64,000 bases of DNA. It comes from CAMLHP01 sp035759745 (lineage in GTDB: Bacteria > Gemmatimonadota > Gemmatimonadetes > Gemmatimonadales > GWC2-71-9). Below the pieces are notes generated by a model. The model was not told the origin of the DNA and made no database searches. It worked only from the letters and a program-made list of their open reading frames with translations. Position numbers and translations under genes: made by a program. Within the stretch, counting starts at the first letter, position 1. Each line of letters starts with the position of its first letter. Shown one piece after another: positions 54,109 to 62,600 of the stretch. Location: contig DASTUF010000044.1 of NCBI GenBank assembly GCA_035759745.1, positions 1 through 64,000 of the forward strand. Reading direction: 5' to 3'.

Positions 54109-54132
54109 CGGATTGGCAGGATTCGAACTGCA

Positions 54133-54427
54133 GATTGAGGGGATTCTGACTCGCAGATTTCGCAGATTTTGAAACTGCGATTTTGGGGATAGAGTCCGGG
54201 CCAGGTCCGTCCACGTCGTCCCAGGCAACTTTCGTGTTTGTGTTCTTGTGGGAGCGAAACTGTGGTCCGGAGCCCATTACCGGCCCCAGGCACCGGGACC
54301 CAAGCGTACTCCCACAAAACAACAACTCTTGAGGCTGCCCTGGGCGCGGAGCCAACCTGGGCGCCGGACATCCCCCAAATCGCAGTACCCAAATCTGCGA
54401 AATCTGCGAGTCAGAATCCCCTCAATC
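54133..54427. repeat. 295-bp palindromic element with CGCAGATTT motifs
   Basis: Outer arms 54133-54188 and 54372-54427 are reverse complements: the first 37 bp match perfectly, followed by a 4-bp difference and a further matched ACTGCGATTT. A weaker inner inverted repeat (GTGTTCTTGTGGGAG with CTCCCACAAAAC) makes the whole element fold back. No transposase, no clear target-site duplication, no coding content. It fills the 332-bp gap between convergent genes 53680-54108 and acpS. Confidence 0.88.
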
Positions 54428-54451
54428 ACCGCCGAGCCGCCTAGCCGTCTC
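54428..54451. repeat. Octamer repeat GCCGCCTA/GCCGTCTC x3 at the acpS stop codon
   Basis: Three units (ACCGCCGA, GCCGCCTA, GCCGTCTC) directly abut the palindrome. On the minus strand the TAG of the middle unit is the acpS stop (54441-54443), and the final residues RDG come from the repeat. Confidence 0.75.
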
Positions 54452-54830
54452 TCTCCAGCACCGCCACCGCCGCCGCGCTCACATGCGTATGCGTCAACGA
54501 CAGATGCAGCCGGAACGGCCCGTGTGCCGCGGCCGCCTCCGCCGCCAGCCCGCTCAGCGCCACGCTGGGCCGGCCGGTCTCGTCCCGCCAGACCTCGATG
54601 TCCTTCCACCCCACCGCGCGGCAGCCCGGCAGCGTCTGCATCGCCTTGTACACCGCCTCCTTGGCGGCAATCCGGGCCGCCATGTGCGGCACCGGATCCT
54701 CCCGCGACTCGACGTACACCCGCTCCTGCGCCGTCAGGAACCGGTCCAGTGCCTGCTCGGCCCTCCGCTCCAGCATCCCCCGCACCCGGCTCAGTTCCAC
54801 CAGATCGATCCCCACCCCCAGCACCGTCAT
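54441..54830 (-). CDS. acpS: Holo-[acyl-carrier-protein] synthase
   Basis: 129 residues, normal length. It transfers 4'-phosphopantetheine from CoA to the serine of ACP. The metal-binding Asp is in GVGIDLVELSR (residue about 9), the Glu in AARIAAKEAVYKAM, plus WKDIEV and LSLTHT. The frame is open upstream to 55088, but MTVLGVGIDL at 54830 is the family start and gives an ATGA overlap with the upstream gene. Confidence 0.94.
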   Translation of the reverse strand: MTVLGVGIDLVELSRVRGMLERRAEQALDRFLTAQERVYVESREDPVPHMAARIAAKEAVYKAMQTLPGCRAVGWKDIEVWRDETGRPSVALSGLAAEAAAAHGPFRLHLSLTHTHVSAAAVAVLERDG

Positions 54831-55573
54831 CCGATCCCCCAGACCCGCTCCGCCACCGGCCGGAACCAGTCGGGTGATGACAGGAATCCACCCAGCACCA
54901 GTCCCGCCCAGAGCAGCACCGCCGCGATCGCCAGCGTGATGACCCACAAGGGCAGGCGCGGACGCTTCCACCCCCGCACCTGGCCAACGTCCTCCTGCCA
55001 CGCGGCCTCTTCCGCGCGAGCGGCCTCCTCCAGCGCAAACCAGGCCGACTCCAGCCGCCGAGCCACGCCGGTAAGCGCCTTCTTCCACAGCACACCGGCA
55101 TCGCTGGTGCCCGCCGCATCCCGCACGGCGCGACGCATTAGCAACTCCATGCGGTCGAGCGCTTCCACCAGCGCGCCACCGCCGCTGCCCAGCCGCACCG
55201 CGATCCCCCGCCGCTCGTCGTCGGTGAGCATCACCTTCTGCAGCTTGCGCCGCGGCAACCGCGACTCATGGGAGGCCGACGTGAATCGCTGCTCGATCCG
55301 CGTCGCCACGCGCGCAGCCGCCGCTGTCACTGCCCGCTCCCACGCCGCCTGCCAGCCGTGCCGGTTGAGCGACTGCAGCGCAGAGTCGAGGTCTCCGTCG
55401 GCAGCGAAGGCCCGTGCCGCGCCCGCCAGCTCAAAGAGTTCGGTCACCAGCGAGAGCCGCACATCGTCCAGCGGCACCAGGCTGCTGGTGGTGCCGGCCG
55501 GCGCCGCCAGCCGCCCAAGCAGCGGTCCCAGCTCCGGAATGATCGACGCCTCAGCCTCCATTGGCGCGCTCAT
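54827..55573 (-). CDS. Hypothetical protein with C-terminal membrane anchor
   Basis: 248 residues from MSAPMEAEASIIPELG. The first 200 residues are helical and charged (LTELFELAGAARAFAADGDLDSAL, EQRFTSASHESRLPRRKL). One membrane span follows near the C-terminus (LWVITLAIAAVLLWAGLVLG), with a short external tail. No family recognised. ATGA overlaps on both sides bind it to the HAD phosphatase and acpS in one transcript. Confidence 0.7.
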   Translation of the reverse strand: MSAPMEAEASIIPELGPLLGRLAAPAGTTSSLVPLDDVRLSLVTELFELAGAARAFAADGDLDSALQSLNRHGWQAAWERAVTAAAARVATRIEQRFTSASHESRLPRRKLQKVMLTDDERRGIAVRLGSGGGALVEALDRMELLMRRAVRDAAGTSDAGVLWKKALTGVARRLESAWFALEEAARAEEAAWQEDVGQVRGWKRPRLPLWVITLAIAAVLLWAGLVLGGFLSSPDWFRPVAERVWGIG

Positions 55574-56271
55574 CCCAGGATGGCGGCCATCACCGCCTCG
55601 GTATCGGAAAGATCCGGCAGCACCGCCCACGGCTGGTGGGCGCCGAGGTCCTCGAGGGTGTACGCCCCGGTGGCGACCGCGATGGCGCGAGCGCCTATGC
55701 CTCGGCCGCAGGTGATGTCGGCCGGTGTATCGCCGATGATCACCACTTCCTCGCCGGTGGGCACGTGGCCGAAGAGCGGCCGCGCCCGCGCGGCGGCGAT
55801 GGCCGGAAGTTCCGTGCGATCGTGCGAGTCGCTGCCGTACGCTCCCACCACGAACTGCCTTGAGTCGATCCCGGCGGCGCGCAGCTTGAGCTCGGCGCCG
55901 TCCACCAGGTTGCCGGTGAGCAGTCCCAGCGCCACTCGCGGCTCGCCGGCGAGCCGGATCAGCAGCCGCTCGATGCCGGGCATCAGCGTGGTGGCGGTCG
56001 CTCCCGAGGCCAGCTCGCGTTCCAGCAGCGCCACGTAGCGGCGGCAGAGCGCGGCGACCCGCTCGCCGTCGTGCGGTGGCTCATGCCCCGCCATCGCCAG
56101 CATCTCGCCCACGATCTGGGGATCGGTCTTGCCGTCGAACCGCATGTGCTGGAAGGACGACACTTCGCCCACGTGCTCACCCAGCGCGGCGGTGATGGCC
56201 CGCCGGCCGGCGCCGGCAGTGAGCAGGATGGTGCCGTCGATGTCCAGCAGGACCAGCCGATCCGGGTTCAT
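55570..56271 (-). CDS. HAD-superfamily hydrolase (phosphoglycolate phosphatase-like)
   Basis: 233 residues. The nucleophile motif DIDGTIL is at residues 10-16. A helical C1 cap follows, then motif II in LGLLTGNL and motif IV in VVIIGDTPADI. Such enzymes hydrolyse phosphoglycolate or other small phosphate esters. It overlaps the NlpC/P60 gene start by ATGA. Confidence 0.87.
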   Translation of the reverse strand: MNPDRLVLLDIDGTILLTAGAGRRAITAALGEHVGEVSSFQHMRFDGKTDPQIVGEMLAMAGHEPPHDGERVAALCRRYVALLERELASGATATTLMPGIERLLIRLAGEPRVALGLLTGNLVDGAELKLRAAGIDSRQFVVGAYGSDSHDRTELPAIAAARARPLFGHVPTGEEVVIIGDTPADITCGRGIGARAIAVATGAYTLEDLGAHQPWAVLPDLSDTEAVMAAILG

Positions 56272-57056
56272 CCCCGCACCCGCCTCGCCGCCACCAGCCG
56301 GGGCCGGAGCGCATCGCCGGCGCGAGACCCAGGCAGGAAGGATTCCCGCAGCACGCCACCGCAGCTGATGGTGCTGTGCACCAGCGACACTCCGGTGGCG
56401 GCGAATGCCACATGGGTGATGTGCTCACCCGACTCGCTCTTGAAGAAGAGCAGGTCGCCCGGCTGGACCCGATCCAGCTGGACCGGCTCGCCTGCCTCGA
56501 CCTGCTTCGAGGAATCGCGTGGCAGCATCACGCCCCTGAGCGCCCAGGTGGTCTGCACCAGTCCGGAGCAGTCCACGCCCCAGGGCGTGACCCCGCCCCA
56601 CTGGTAGGGCGAACCTCGGAACTGTTCCATCGCCCAGTCTTCGGGCGGCACTTCGCTGGCGTCGGCCCGGATCGCCCCCGCCTGGCGCACCCTGCCCTCC
56701 ACCACCCGACCCAGCCGCCCGTCGGGCAGCGTCACCATGCCGTCGTCATCCAGCGCCAGCCGCGCCCGCAGGGGAGTCCGCACCAGGTCGCCCCCCACGG
56801 TGATCAGCGCACCCTCCGACATGGCGTCCGCGCTACGGCGCCACGCCTCGGCGTGCAGGTCGTCGAGCACGGCGACGTAGCCCCGGTGCACCCAGCCTTC
56901 GTAGGCATCGGCATCGGTCAGGATGCGGATCCAGTCGCGATCAGTGGCCAGCTGCTGGGCGGCTTCTCCCAGCACCAGCTGGCTCACCTGCTCTTCGCGC
57001 ACGTCCGGCTCCCGATTGATGGGTGCGATGGCGGCCGTGGCAACAATCGTGGTCAC
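56268..57056 (-). CDS. NlpC/P60 family cell-wall hydrolase with SH3-like N-terminus
   Basis: 262 residues. The N-terminal about 130 residues look like two bacterial SH3-type modules (QLVLGEAAQQLATDRDWIRI). The NlpC/P60 domain has the catalytic Cys in WGVDCSGLVQT, His in EHITHVAF and a third polar residue in LVHST. Family members cleave D-Glu-diaminopimelate peptides of peptidoglycan. No signal peptide is visible, so it may act on imported muropeptides. GTG start at 57056 overlaps the zinc-ribbon stop; an upstream GTG-initiated frame to 57089 is less likely. Confidence 0.85.
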   Translation of the reverse strand: MTTIVATAAIAPINREPDVREEQVSQLVLGEAAQQLATDRDWIRILTDADAYEGWVHRGYVAVLDDLHAEAWRRSADAMSEGALITVGGDLVRTPLRARLALDDDGMVTLPDGRLGRVVEGRVRQAGAIRADASEVPPEDWAMEQFRGSPYQWGGVTPWGVDCSGLVQTTWALRGVMLPRDSSKQVEAGEPVQLDRVQPGDLLFFKSESGEHITHVAFAATGVSLVHSTISCGGVLRESFLPGSRAGDALRPRLVAARRVRG

Positions 57057-57259
57057 GCTATCGGTGTCTCCCCGCGGCACGACGCGCACAGCGTGATGCC
57101 GCGAAAGGTGCAGATGAGGCAGATAAATGTGCCGCAGCGGGCGCAGGGATAGCCCTCGGAGGCGCGCTCCTCGTTACCGCAGGAGCGGCACCGCATGGCG
57201 TCCGACGCCGGCACTGGCGGCTCCTGGGCCGGACCGCCGGCCTCGTTCGCGTCCGTCAT
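57053..57259 (-). CDS. Small cysteine-rich zinc-binding protein
   Basis: 68 residues. Four CxxC pairs (CRSC, CARC, CLIC, CASC) in the last 47 residues suggest one or two zinc ions in a B-box or double zinc-ribbon fold. The first 20 residues are acidic and disordered. It lies 7 bp after the sigma-54 regulator gene and overlaps the NlpC/P60 gene, so it is part of that operon. Function unknown. Confidence 0.75.
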   Translation of the reverse strand: MTDANEAGGPAQEPPVPASDAMRCRSCGNEERASEGYPCARCGTFICLICTFRGITLCASCRGETPIA

Positions 57260-57266
57260 GGCTGCC

Positions 57267-58613
57267 TCAGTTGGTGATGCCGTACCGCTTGATCTTGTTG
57301 ATCAGCGTGGCGCGGGAGATCCCGAGTTCCTGCGCCGAGCGCGTGCGGTTGCCGGCGTGATGCTTCAGGGTGCGATCGATGTGCTGCCGTTCCAGGTCCT
57401 CCAGGCTCAGCGGCGTGTGACGCCGGTCGCCCACGCCGGGGCGGGCCCGGAACTCGCCCGGCAGGTGCTCCACGCTCAGCGCCACGGCGCCCCGCCCCAG
57501 GATGAGCCCCCGCTCCAGCACGTTGCGCATTTCGCGCACGTTGCCGGGCCAGGGATACTGCACCAGCCGGTCCAGCACTTCCGCCGTGAGGGTGGACGGG
57601 CCATCGGGAAGCTCGCGCCGGAGGTCCGCCACGATCCGGGTGATGAGCGCCAGCCGGTCCTCGCGGGTCCGGTCGCGCACCGCCGGCAGGTGGAGCGGCA
57701 TGACGCTGAGTCGGTAGTAGAGATCCTCCCGGAACCGCCCGTGCTCCACCGCCTCATGGAGGTTGCGGTTGGTGGCCGCGATCAGCCGCACGTCCACCGT
57801 GGTCTCCCGGGTCCCGCCCAGCCGGCGGAAGGTCTTGGTCTCCAGCACCTTGAGCAGCTTGGGCTGGAGCTCGGGGACCAGGTCGCCTATCTCATCCAGA
57901 AAGATGGTACCACGGTCGGCGATCTCGAACAGCCCCTGCTTCTTCTCCTTGGCGTCGGTATAAGCCCCCTTCTCGTGGCCGAAGAGTTCGCTGTCGAGGA
58001 AGGTGGCGTTGAGGCCGGCGCAGTTCACCTCCACGAACGGCTCCTTGGCGCGGGGGCCGACGTCGTGGATCATCCGCGCCACCCAGCCCTTGCCGGTCCC
58101 CGACTCCCCGGTGAGCAGCACCGTGGTGCGCTCGCTCTGACCCAGCAGCGAGATCTGGTGGGCGATCTCCTGCATCTGGCCCGACTCACCCAGCGACTCG
58201 GGGCCGCGCTCATCGGTGCCCTGCTCCAGCAGGGTCTGGTTGACCCGCCGCAGCCGCACCTTGTCGGAGACCCGCGCCGTGGCCGCGGCAAGGTGCGCCA
58301 TGTCCACCGGCTTGGTGAGGAAGTTCTCGGCGCCCAGCTGCATCGCCCGCACCGCCGTGGCCACGTCGTTCTGCCCGGTGAGCAGGATGACCGCCGCGCC
58401 CCGCTCGCGCAGGGTCTCCAGCACCTCCATCCCGTCCATGCCCGGCAGCGCCAGGTCCAGCACCACCACTTCCGGGCGGATCCGGTCGAAGGTGGCGAGG
58501 CCGGCCTCGCCGCTCAGCTCACGGGTGACTTCGTAGCCGAGCTTCTCGAAGTAATTCCCGATCGAGCGCAGCACGTCCACGTCGTCGTCAATCAGCAACA
58601 CCGAATCTGCCAT
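57267..58613 (-). CDS. Sigma-54-dependent response regulator, NtrC family
   Basis: 448 residues. Receiver domain with phospho-acceptor Asp53 (VVVLDLALPG). AAA+ domain with Walker A GESGTGKGW, the sigma-54 contact loop as GAYTDA (canonical GAFTGA), Walker B GTIFLDEIGD and an arginine-finger segment. C-terminal Fis-type HTH (RSAQELGISRATLINKIKRYG). It activates RpoN promoters on phosphorylation. No histidine kinase is adjacent. The promoter at 50224 is a possible target (inference). Confidence 0.92.
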   Translation of the reverse strand: MADSVLLIDDDVDVLRSIGNYFEKLGYEVTRELSGEAGLATFDRIRPEVVVLDLALPGMDGMEVLETLRERGAAVILLTGQNDVATAVRAMQLGAENFLTKPVDMAHLAAATARVSDKVRLRRVNQTLLEQGTDERGPESLGESGQMQEIAHQISLLGQSERTTVLLTGESGTGKGWVARMIHDVGPRAKEPFVEVNCAGLNATFLDSELFGHEKGAYTDAKEKKQGLFEIADRGTIFLDEIGDLVPELQPKLLKVLETKTFRRLGGTRETTVDVRLIAATNRNLHEAVEHGRFREDLYYRLSVMPLHLPAVRDRTREDRLALITRIVADLRRELPDGPSTLTAEVLDRLVQYPWPGNVREMRNVLERGLILGRGAVALSVEHLPGEFRARPGVGDRRHTPLSLEDLERQHIDRTLKHHAGNRTRSAQELGISRATLINKIKRYGITN

Positions 58614-58648
58614 TCAATGTCTCCAGCTCGTTCAGGGGTACGGCGTTT

Positions 58649-58710
58649 GAGTCGAGAGTCGAGAGTTGAGAGTCAAGAGCGACTTCTCTCTCAACTCTCA
58701 ACTCTCAACT
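58649..58710. repeat. GAGAGTT micro-repeat inverted array at the diacylglycerol kinase stop
   Basis: The left arm is GAGAGTCGAGAGTTGAGAG-type sequence (58649-58679), the right arm complementary (58683-58710). It lies between the kinase gene (its TAG stop shares the last repeat bases) and the sigma-54 regulator start at 58613. The same family is found at 30484-30566. Confidence 0.87.
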
Positions 58711-59605
58711 ACACAGGTACCATCACGTTCAGCGCCCCCGGCACCACCGTTGCCGTGAAGGGGGTCTCGCCACCCGGCTCGCCATCCAGCTGCACTGGCT
58801 CTATCGGTTCGGTCTCGACCCGGATCTCCCGGCCCCGGGCAAAGCTCACGAACCGGTCCTGGCCCTGGGCCGGGGCGTCGCGCAGCAGGTCCCAGATGGC
58901 CCGCGTGCTTTCGAGCAGGTTGCCCGCCCGGAGCAGCACCACGTCCAGCAGGCCATCGTCCGGCTGGATGCCGTGACGCAAGCGCACCAGCGGCGGGATC
59001 ACTTCGCCGCAGTTGGCCACCAGCACCATCGCCGCCTCGGTCTCCATCTCCACGCCGTCCACCGTGATCTTCATCCGCGCCATGTGCAGCTCTTCCAGCA
59101 GCCGGAAGGTGGTGGCGACATAGGCGGCGAACTTCCACTTGTGCTTGTGGGCCGCGGCGGTGCCGGCCATGACCCGCGCGTCGTAGCCCGCGCCGCACGC
59201 CACCGCGAAGTAGTGCTCTCCGTCGCGCCGGCTCATCCGTCCCAGGTCCAGCCGGCGGGCCCTGCCTTTCACGATTACCTCGGCGGCGCGCACCGGATGC
59301 GCTGGTATGCGGAGGTTGCCGGCCAGCAGGTTGCCGGTGCCGCCCGGGATCACGCCCAGGCTCACGCCGGTGCCGACCAGCGCCGCCGCGGCCTGCATGG
59401 TGGTGCCGTCGCCCCCGAACACCGCCACCACATCCACGCCCTCGGCCACGCCGTACTCGGCCAGGCGGCGCGCATCTCCGGGGCCGCCGGTCGCGAGCAC
59501 CTCGCCCTGCCACCCGCCCGCGCTGAAGGTGCGCATCACCGCCGCCACCGTGTCGGGGTGGGTGCGCGCCGCCGCCGGGTTGATCACCACCAGGACCCGG
59601 CTCAG
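58709..59605 (-). CDS. Diacylglycerol/sphingosine kinase family lipid kinase
   Basis: 298 residues. Nucleotide-binding GGDGTTMQAAAALVG and the conserved LGVIPGGTGNLLAGNL define the DAGK catalytic domain; LVVINPAAARTHP is the family N-terminus. It phosphorylates diacylglycerol or a related lipid. The probable start is CTG at 59605, overlapping the upstream TGA as CTGA with GGGAG eight bases upstream; no ATG is near. The frame extends upstream to 59836, antisense-free but overlapping the TamB gene, which is less likely. Confidence 0.87.
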   Translation of the reverse strand: MSRVLVVINPAAARTHPDTVAAVMRTFSAGGWQGEVLATGGPGDARRLAEYGVAEGVDVVAVFGGDGTTMQAAAALVGTGVSLGVIPGGTGNLLAGNLRIPAHPVRAAEVIVKGRARRLDLGRMSRRDGEHYFAVACGAGYDARVMAGTAAAHKHKWKFAAYVATTFRLLEELHMARMKITVDGVEMETEAAMVLVANCGEVIPPLVRLRHGIQPDDGLLDVVLLRAGNLLESTRAIWDLLRDAPAQGQDRFVSFARGREIRVETEPIEPVQLDGEPGGETPFTATVVPGALNVMVPV

Positions 59606-62600
59606 AACTCGCTCTCCCAAAGAATGTCGAAGCCGATCTGGTACGCGTTGGTCGGCTGGAACTGGTTGAGTATCCGGCAGTCGCGATAGGTAGGCTCGAA
59701 CGAGGTCTGGAGCCGCCAGCTCCGCGAGAGCCGGTAATCGAGGCTGGCGCCGAATCCCACCGGGCTGGTGCCGCCGCTCACCGCCGAGCACACCCCTGCG
59801 TTGAGCCGCACGAAGAGGTCGCGCCCCAGCTGCCACCCTGCCGCCAGCTGAAGAGCGTTTCCGCCGGCCCGGGTGCCGCCGGCCAGCACCGGGCGGATCT
59901 CGAGCAGGTCCACCGGGATGCCAAGGTCGCTCACGATGGCGCGCTCGATGTCGCTCGACACCGACGCGGTCACGATGGACGTGAGGCTGGACAATGCCTG
60001 CCGCTGGCTGAGGCTCACCTGGGAAGATGGCACGCCGACGACCAGGTAGCTCACCAGGTCCACTTCCGGCAGCGGCGGCTGGATGGTGGGATCGGAGCGC
60101 AGTTCGAGCTGGGGCCGGAGCAGGGTGCCGGTGATCCGCGCGATGACCGGGATGTCCTGCCCCGATTCGGCCCGCACCACGTGCTGGGCCTCGATGTCGA
60201 GCCCGGCGTTGAGGTCGGGTGTGCCGAAGTAGCTCACGCTCCCGCGCTGCACGTCGAAGTCGCGCGACACCGGGCCGATCTTGAGGGTATAGACTCCGGG
60301 TCCCGCCTCGAGCACGCCATCCATCCGGTACTCGCGCCGCACCTTGTTGGCGCGCACCTCGCCCGCCAGCTTGATGTTGGCCTCGCTGGACCGGAGCCAG
60401 AAATCGCTGCCCAGCTCGAGGTTGAAGTTCTCGACCCGCAGCTCCTCGATGAACTGGTTCTGGATTCCTTCACCCAGCCGCTGCCGCCGAATGGCGAGCG
60501 TGTCCACCAGGTCGAGGTTGGTGGGATCCTCGAGGTCGATCACCTGCTTGTTGAGCAGGTCGGCAAAGTAGAGCACACCGTCGTTGGCGACGCCGGAGCC
60601 GGTGAGCGTGGCGCCGAAGAAGGGACCGGTGATCCGGAATCGCCCTGAGGCGGTGAGGTCGAGGAAATCCCGCTGCTGGATCGCCTCGAAGTTCTGCGCC
60701 ACCAGGTCGAGGTTGAGCACCGGCCGCGAGAGCTCCTCCAGTTTCACCACGCCGTTGGCGCCGAGCGCGCCTTCGCCGCTGGTGACCCGCAGGTTCTCGA
60801 CCAGCACCGAGTCGCCCACGAACCGGGCGGAGCCTTCCATCCCCTTCCACTCGACGTTGAGCCCCCGCACGAGCATCCCGCCGTTCTTGACCGTGAGAAA
60901 ACCCGACAGCGCCGGGTCGGCCCAGGTGCCGCCGATGCTTATATCGGCGTCGAGGAAGCCGCTCACGCGGTCCACCGAGGGCACGAACGGCTCGATGATG
61001 GCGAGGTCCACGCTGTCGCCTAGCGCATGGATGCTCACCGGGCCATCCAGCCGTCGGCTCTCGACTTCGCTGGAGCCGAGGTAGTACGGCAGCGCCGCCT
61101 GCAGGGTCATGACCTGGTTGCCGGTGCGCCACAGGAGGATGTCGGCGTTGAGCCGGCGATCGGCGTAGTTGAGCACGCCCTCGAGGTACGGCAGGTGGGA
61201 GTCACCTATGGCGAGGCCGTCCAGCTGGGCGCTGCCGGTGAAGGTCGGCTCCACCGCGGTGCCGCCCAGCTGGAAGCTCCCGCCCAGCCGGCCCTGCACC
61301 CCTCCCGGGTCATGGCCCGCGATGGCATAGAGCGCCTTGAGGTCGAGCCCGAATGCATCGATGGTCATGTTGCCGGGGCCGTCGAACGGCAGCCGCCCGG
61401 CCACCCGGAGTTCGCCGCTCCGGTCCAGCGCCGCGATGACCGTAGTGTCAAGCAGCGGCGCGCTGTCGCTCAGCGCAAAGGTGGTGGGCGCCAGCAGCCG
61501 CCAGACGCCTGGCGCGAGATCGGCGCGAAGCGTGTCTATGCCCAGCAGCATGGAGTCGCCCAGGCGAAGCCAGCCGGCCCCGTCGAACCTCGGGCCGTTG
61601 CCCACGCCGGTGCCGGCGCCCCACGACACCGAGTCCATGGTGCCGTCCAGCACCAGCCCCAGCGAGTCAAAGCTCCACGGGGTGCCAACGGTGTCCGGCT
61701 GCACCGAGAACGAATCAGCCCGCACATCCAGCTGCACCCGCCCGCCGTCGCCACCCGCGGAGCCGAACGAACCCCATAGCCTCGGCGCGCGATAACCCTG
61801 GAAAGCCAGCTCGCGCGCATCGAACGATCCCACCACCGCCAGCGAATCGAGATTGCCGCTCAGCGCCAGCGCGCCGGTGGCGGTGCCGGCGAGCGGAACT
61901 TCCCAGTGGCGGCTGCTGTCGCGGGCCTCACCGGTGAGCGCCAGCAGCAGCGAGTCGAAGGCCACCAGGCTGTCGGCGGCGAGCCGGAAGCTCATCACGC
62001 CCTCGTGCGGCGCCGCCCAGCCCAGGGTTCCGGCGCCGCCGGCACGGGCGCCCTCCCATTCGGTATAGAGCGTGTCGACCGTGATGACGCTGTCGGCCAC
62101 CGCCGCCCGAGCGAAGAGGGTGTCGATGGTCCACTCCCGCACCGCGCTCTGCCGCAGCACCAGCTCGAGGCTTCCCTCGGGCGCGCTGATGCTGTCGATG
62201 GTTCCGGTGGCGAGCGCGGTGCCGGTGAGGCGGGTTCGTACGCCCTTTCCCTGCAGTGCCTGGAGATCGAGACCGGAGAACTCCACCGCCAGTGCGTCGG
62301 CGCCCCAGCGGGGCGGCATCATGGTCATTCCGCCCGAGGCGCGGATGGTCCCGATCTCGCCGGTGAGGTCGGCATCCACCTGCATCTGTTCCAGGGTGCC
62401 GTTCATCGCCAGCCGGCCGCGCACCGCACCGGTGGTGGCCAGCCCGGGGAATCCCCGCCGGATCCCCTCGAAGTCGAGCGGCTCCAGCGCGACATCCATA
62501 TCCACGCCCAGCACCTCGCCCCTGGTGTCGAGCCGTACCTGGCCGGTGAAGGCGCTCACCGGCCGGTCGCCGTCGTGGTGGCGGGCGTTGCCGACGAAGG

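Noticed and set aside
54133..54427. Insertion sequence
   Set aside because: No transposase frame and no clear target-site duplication; treated as a palindromic repeat instead.
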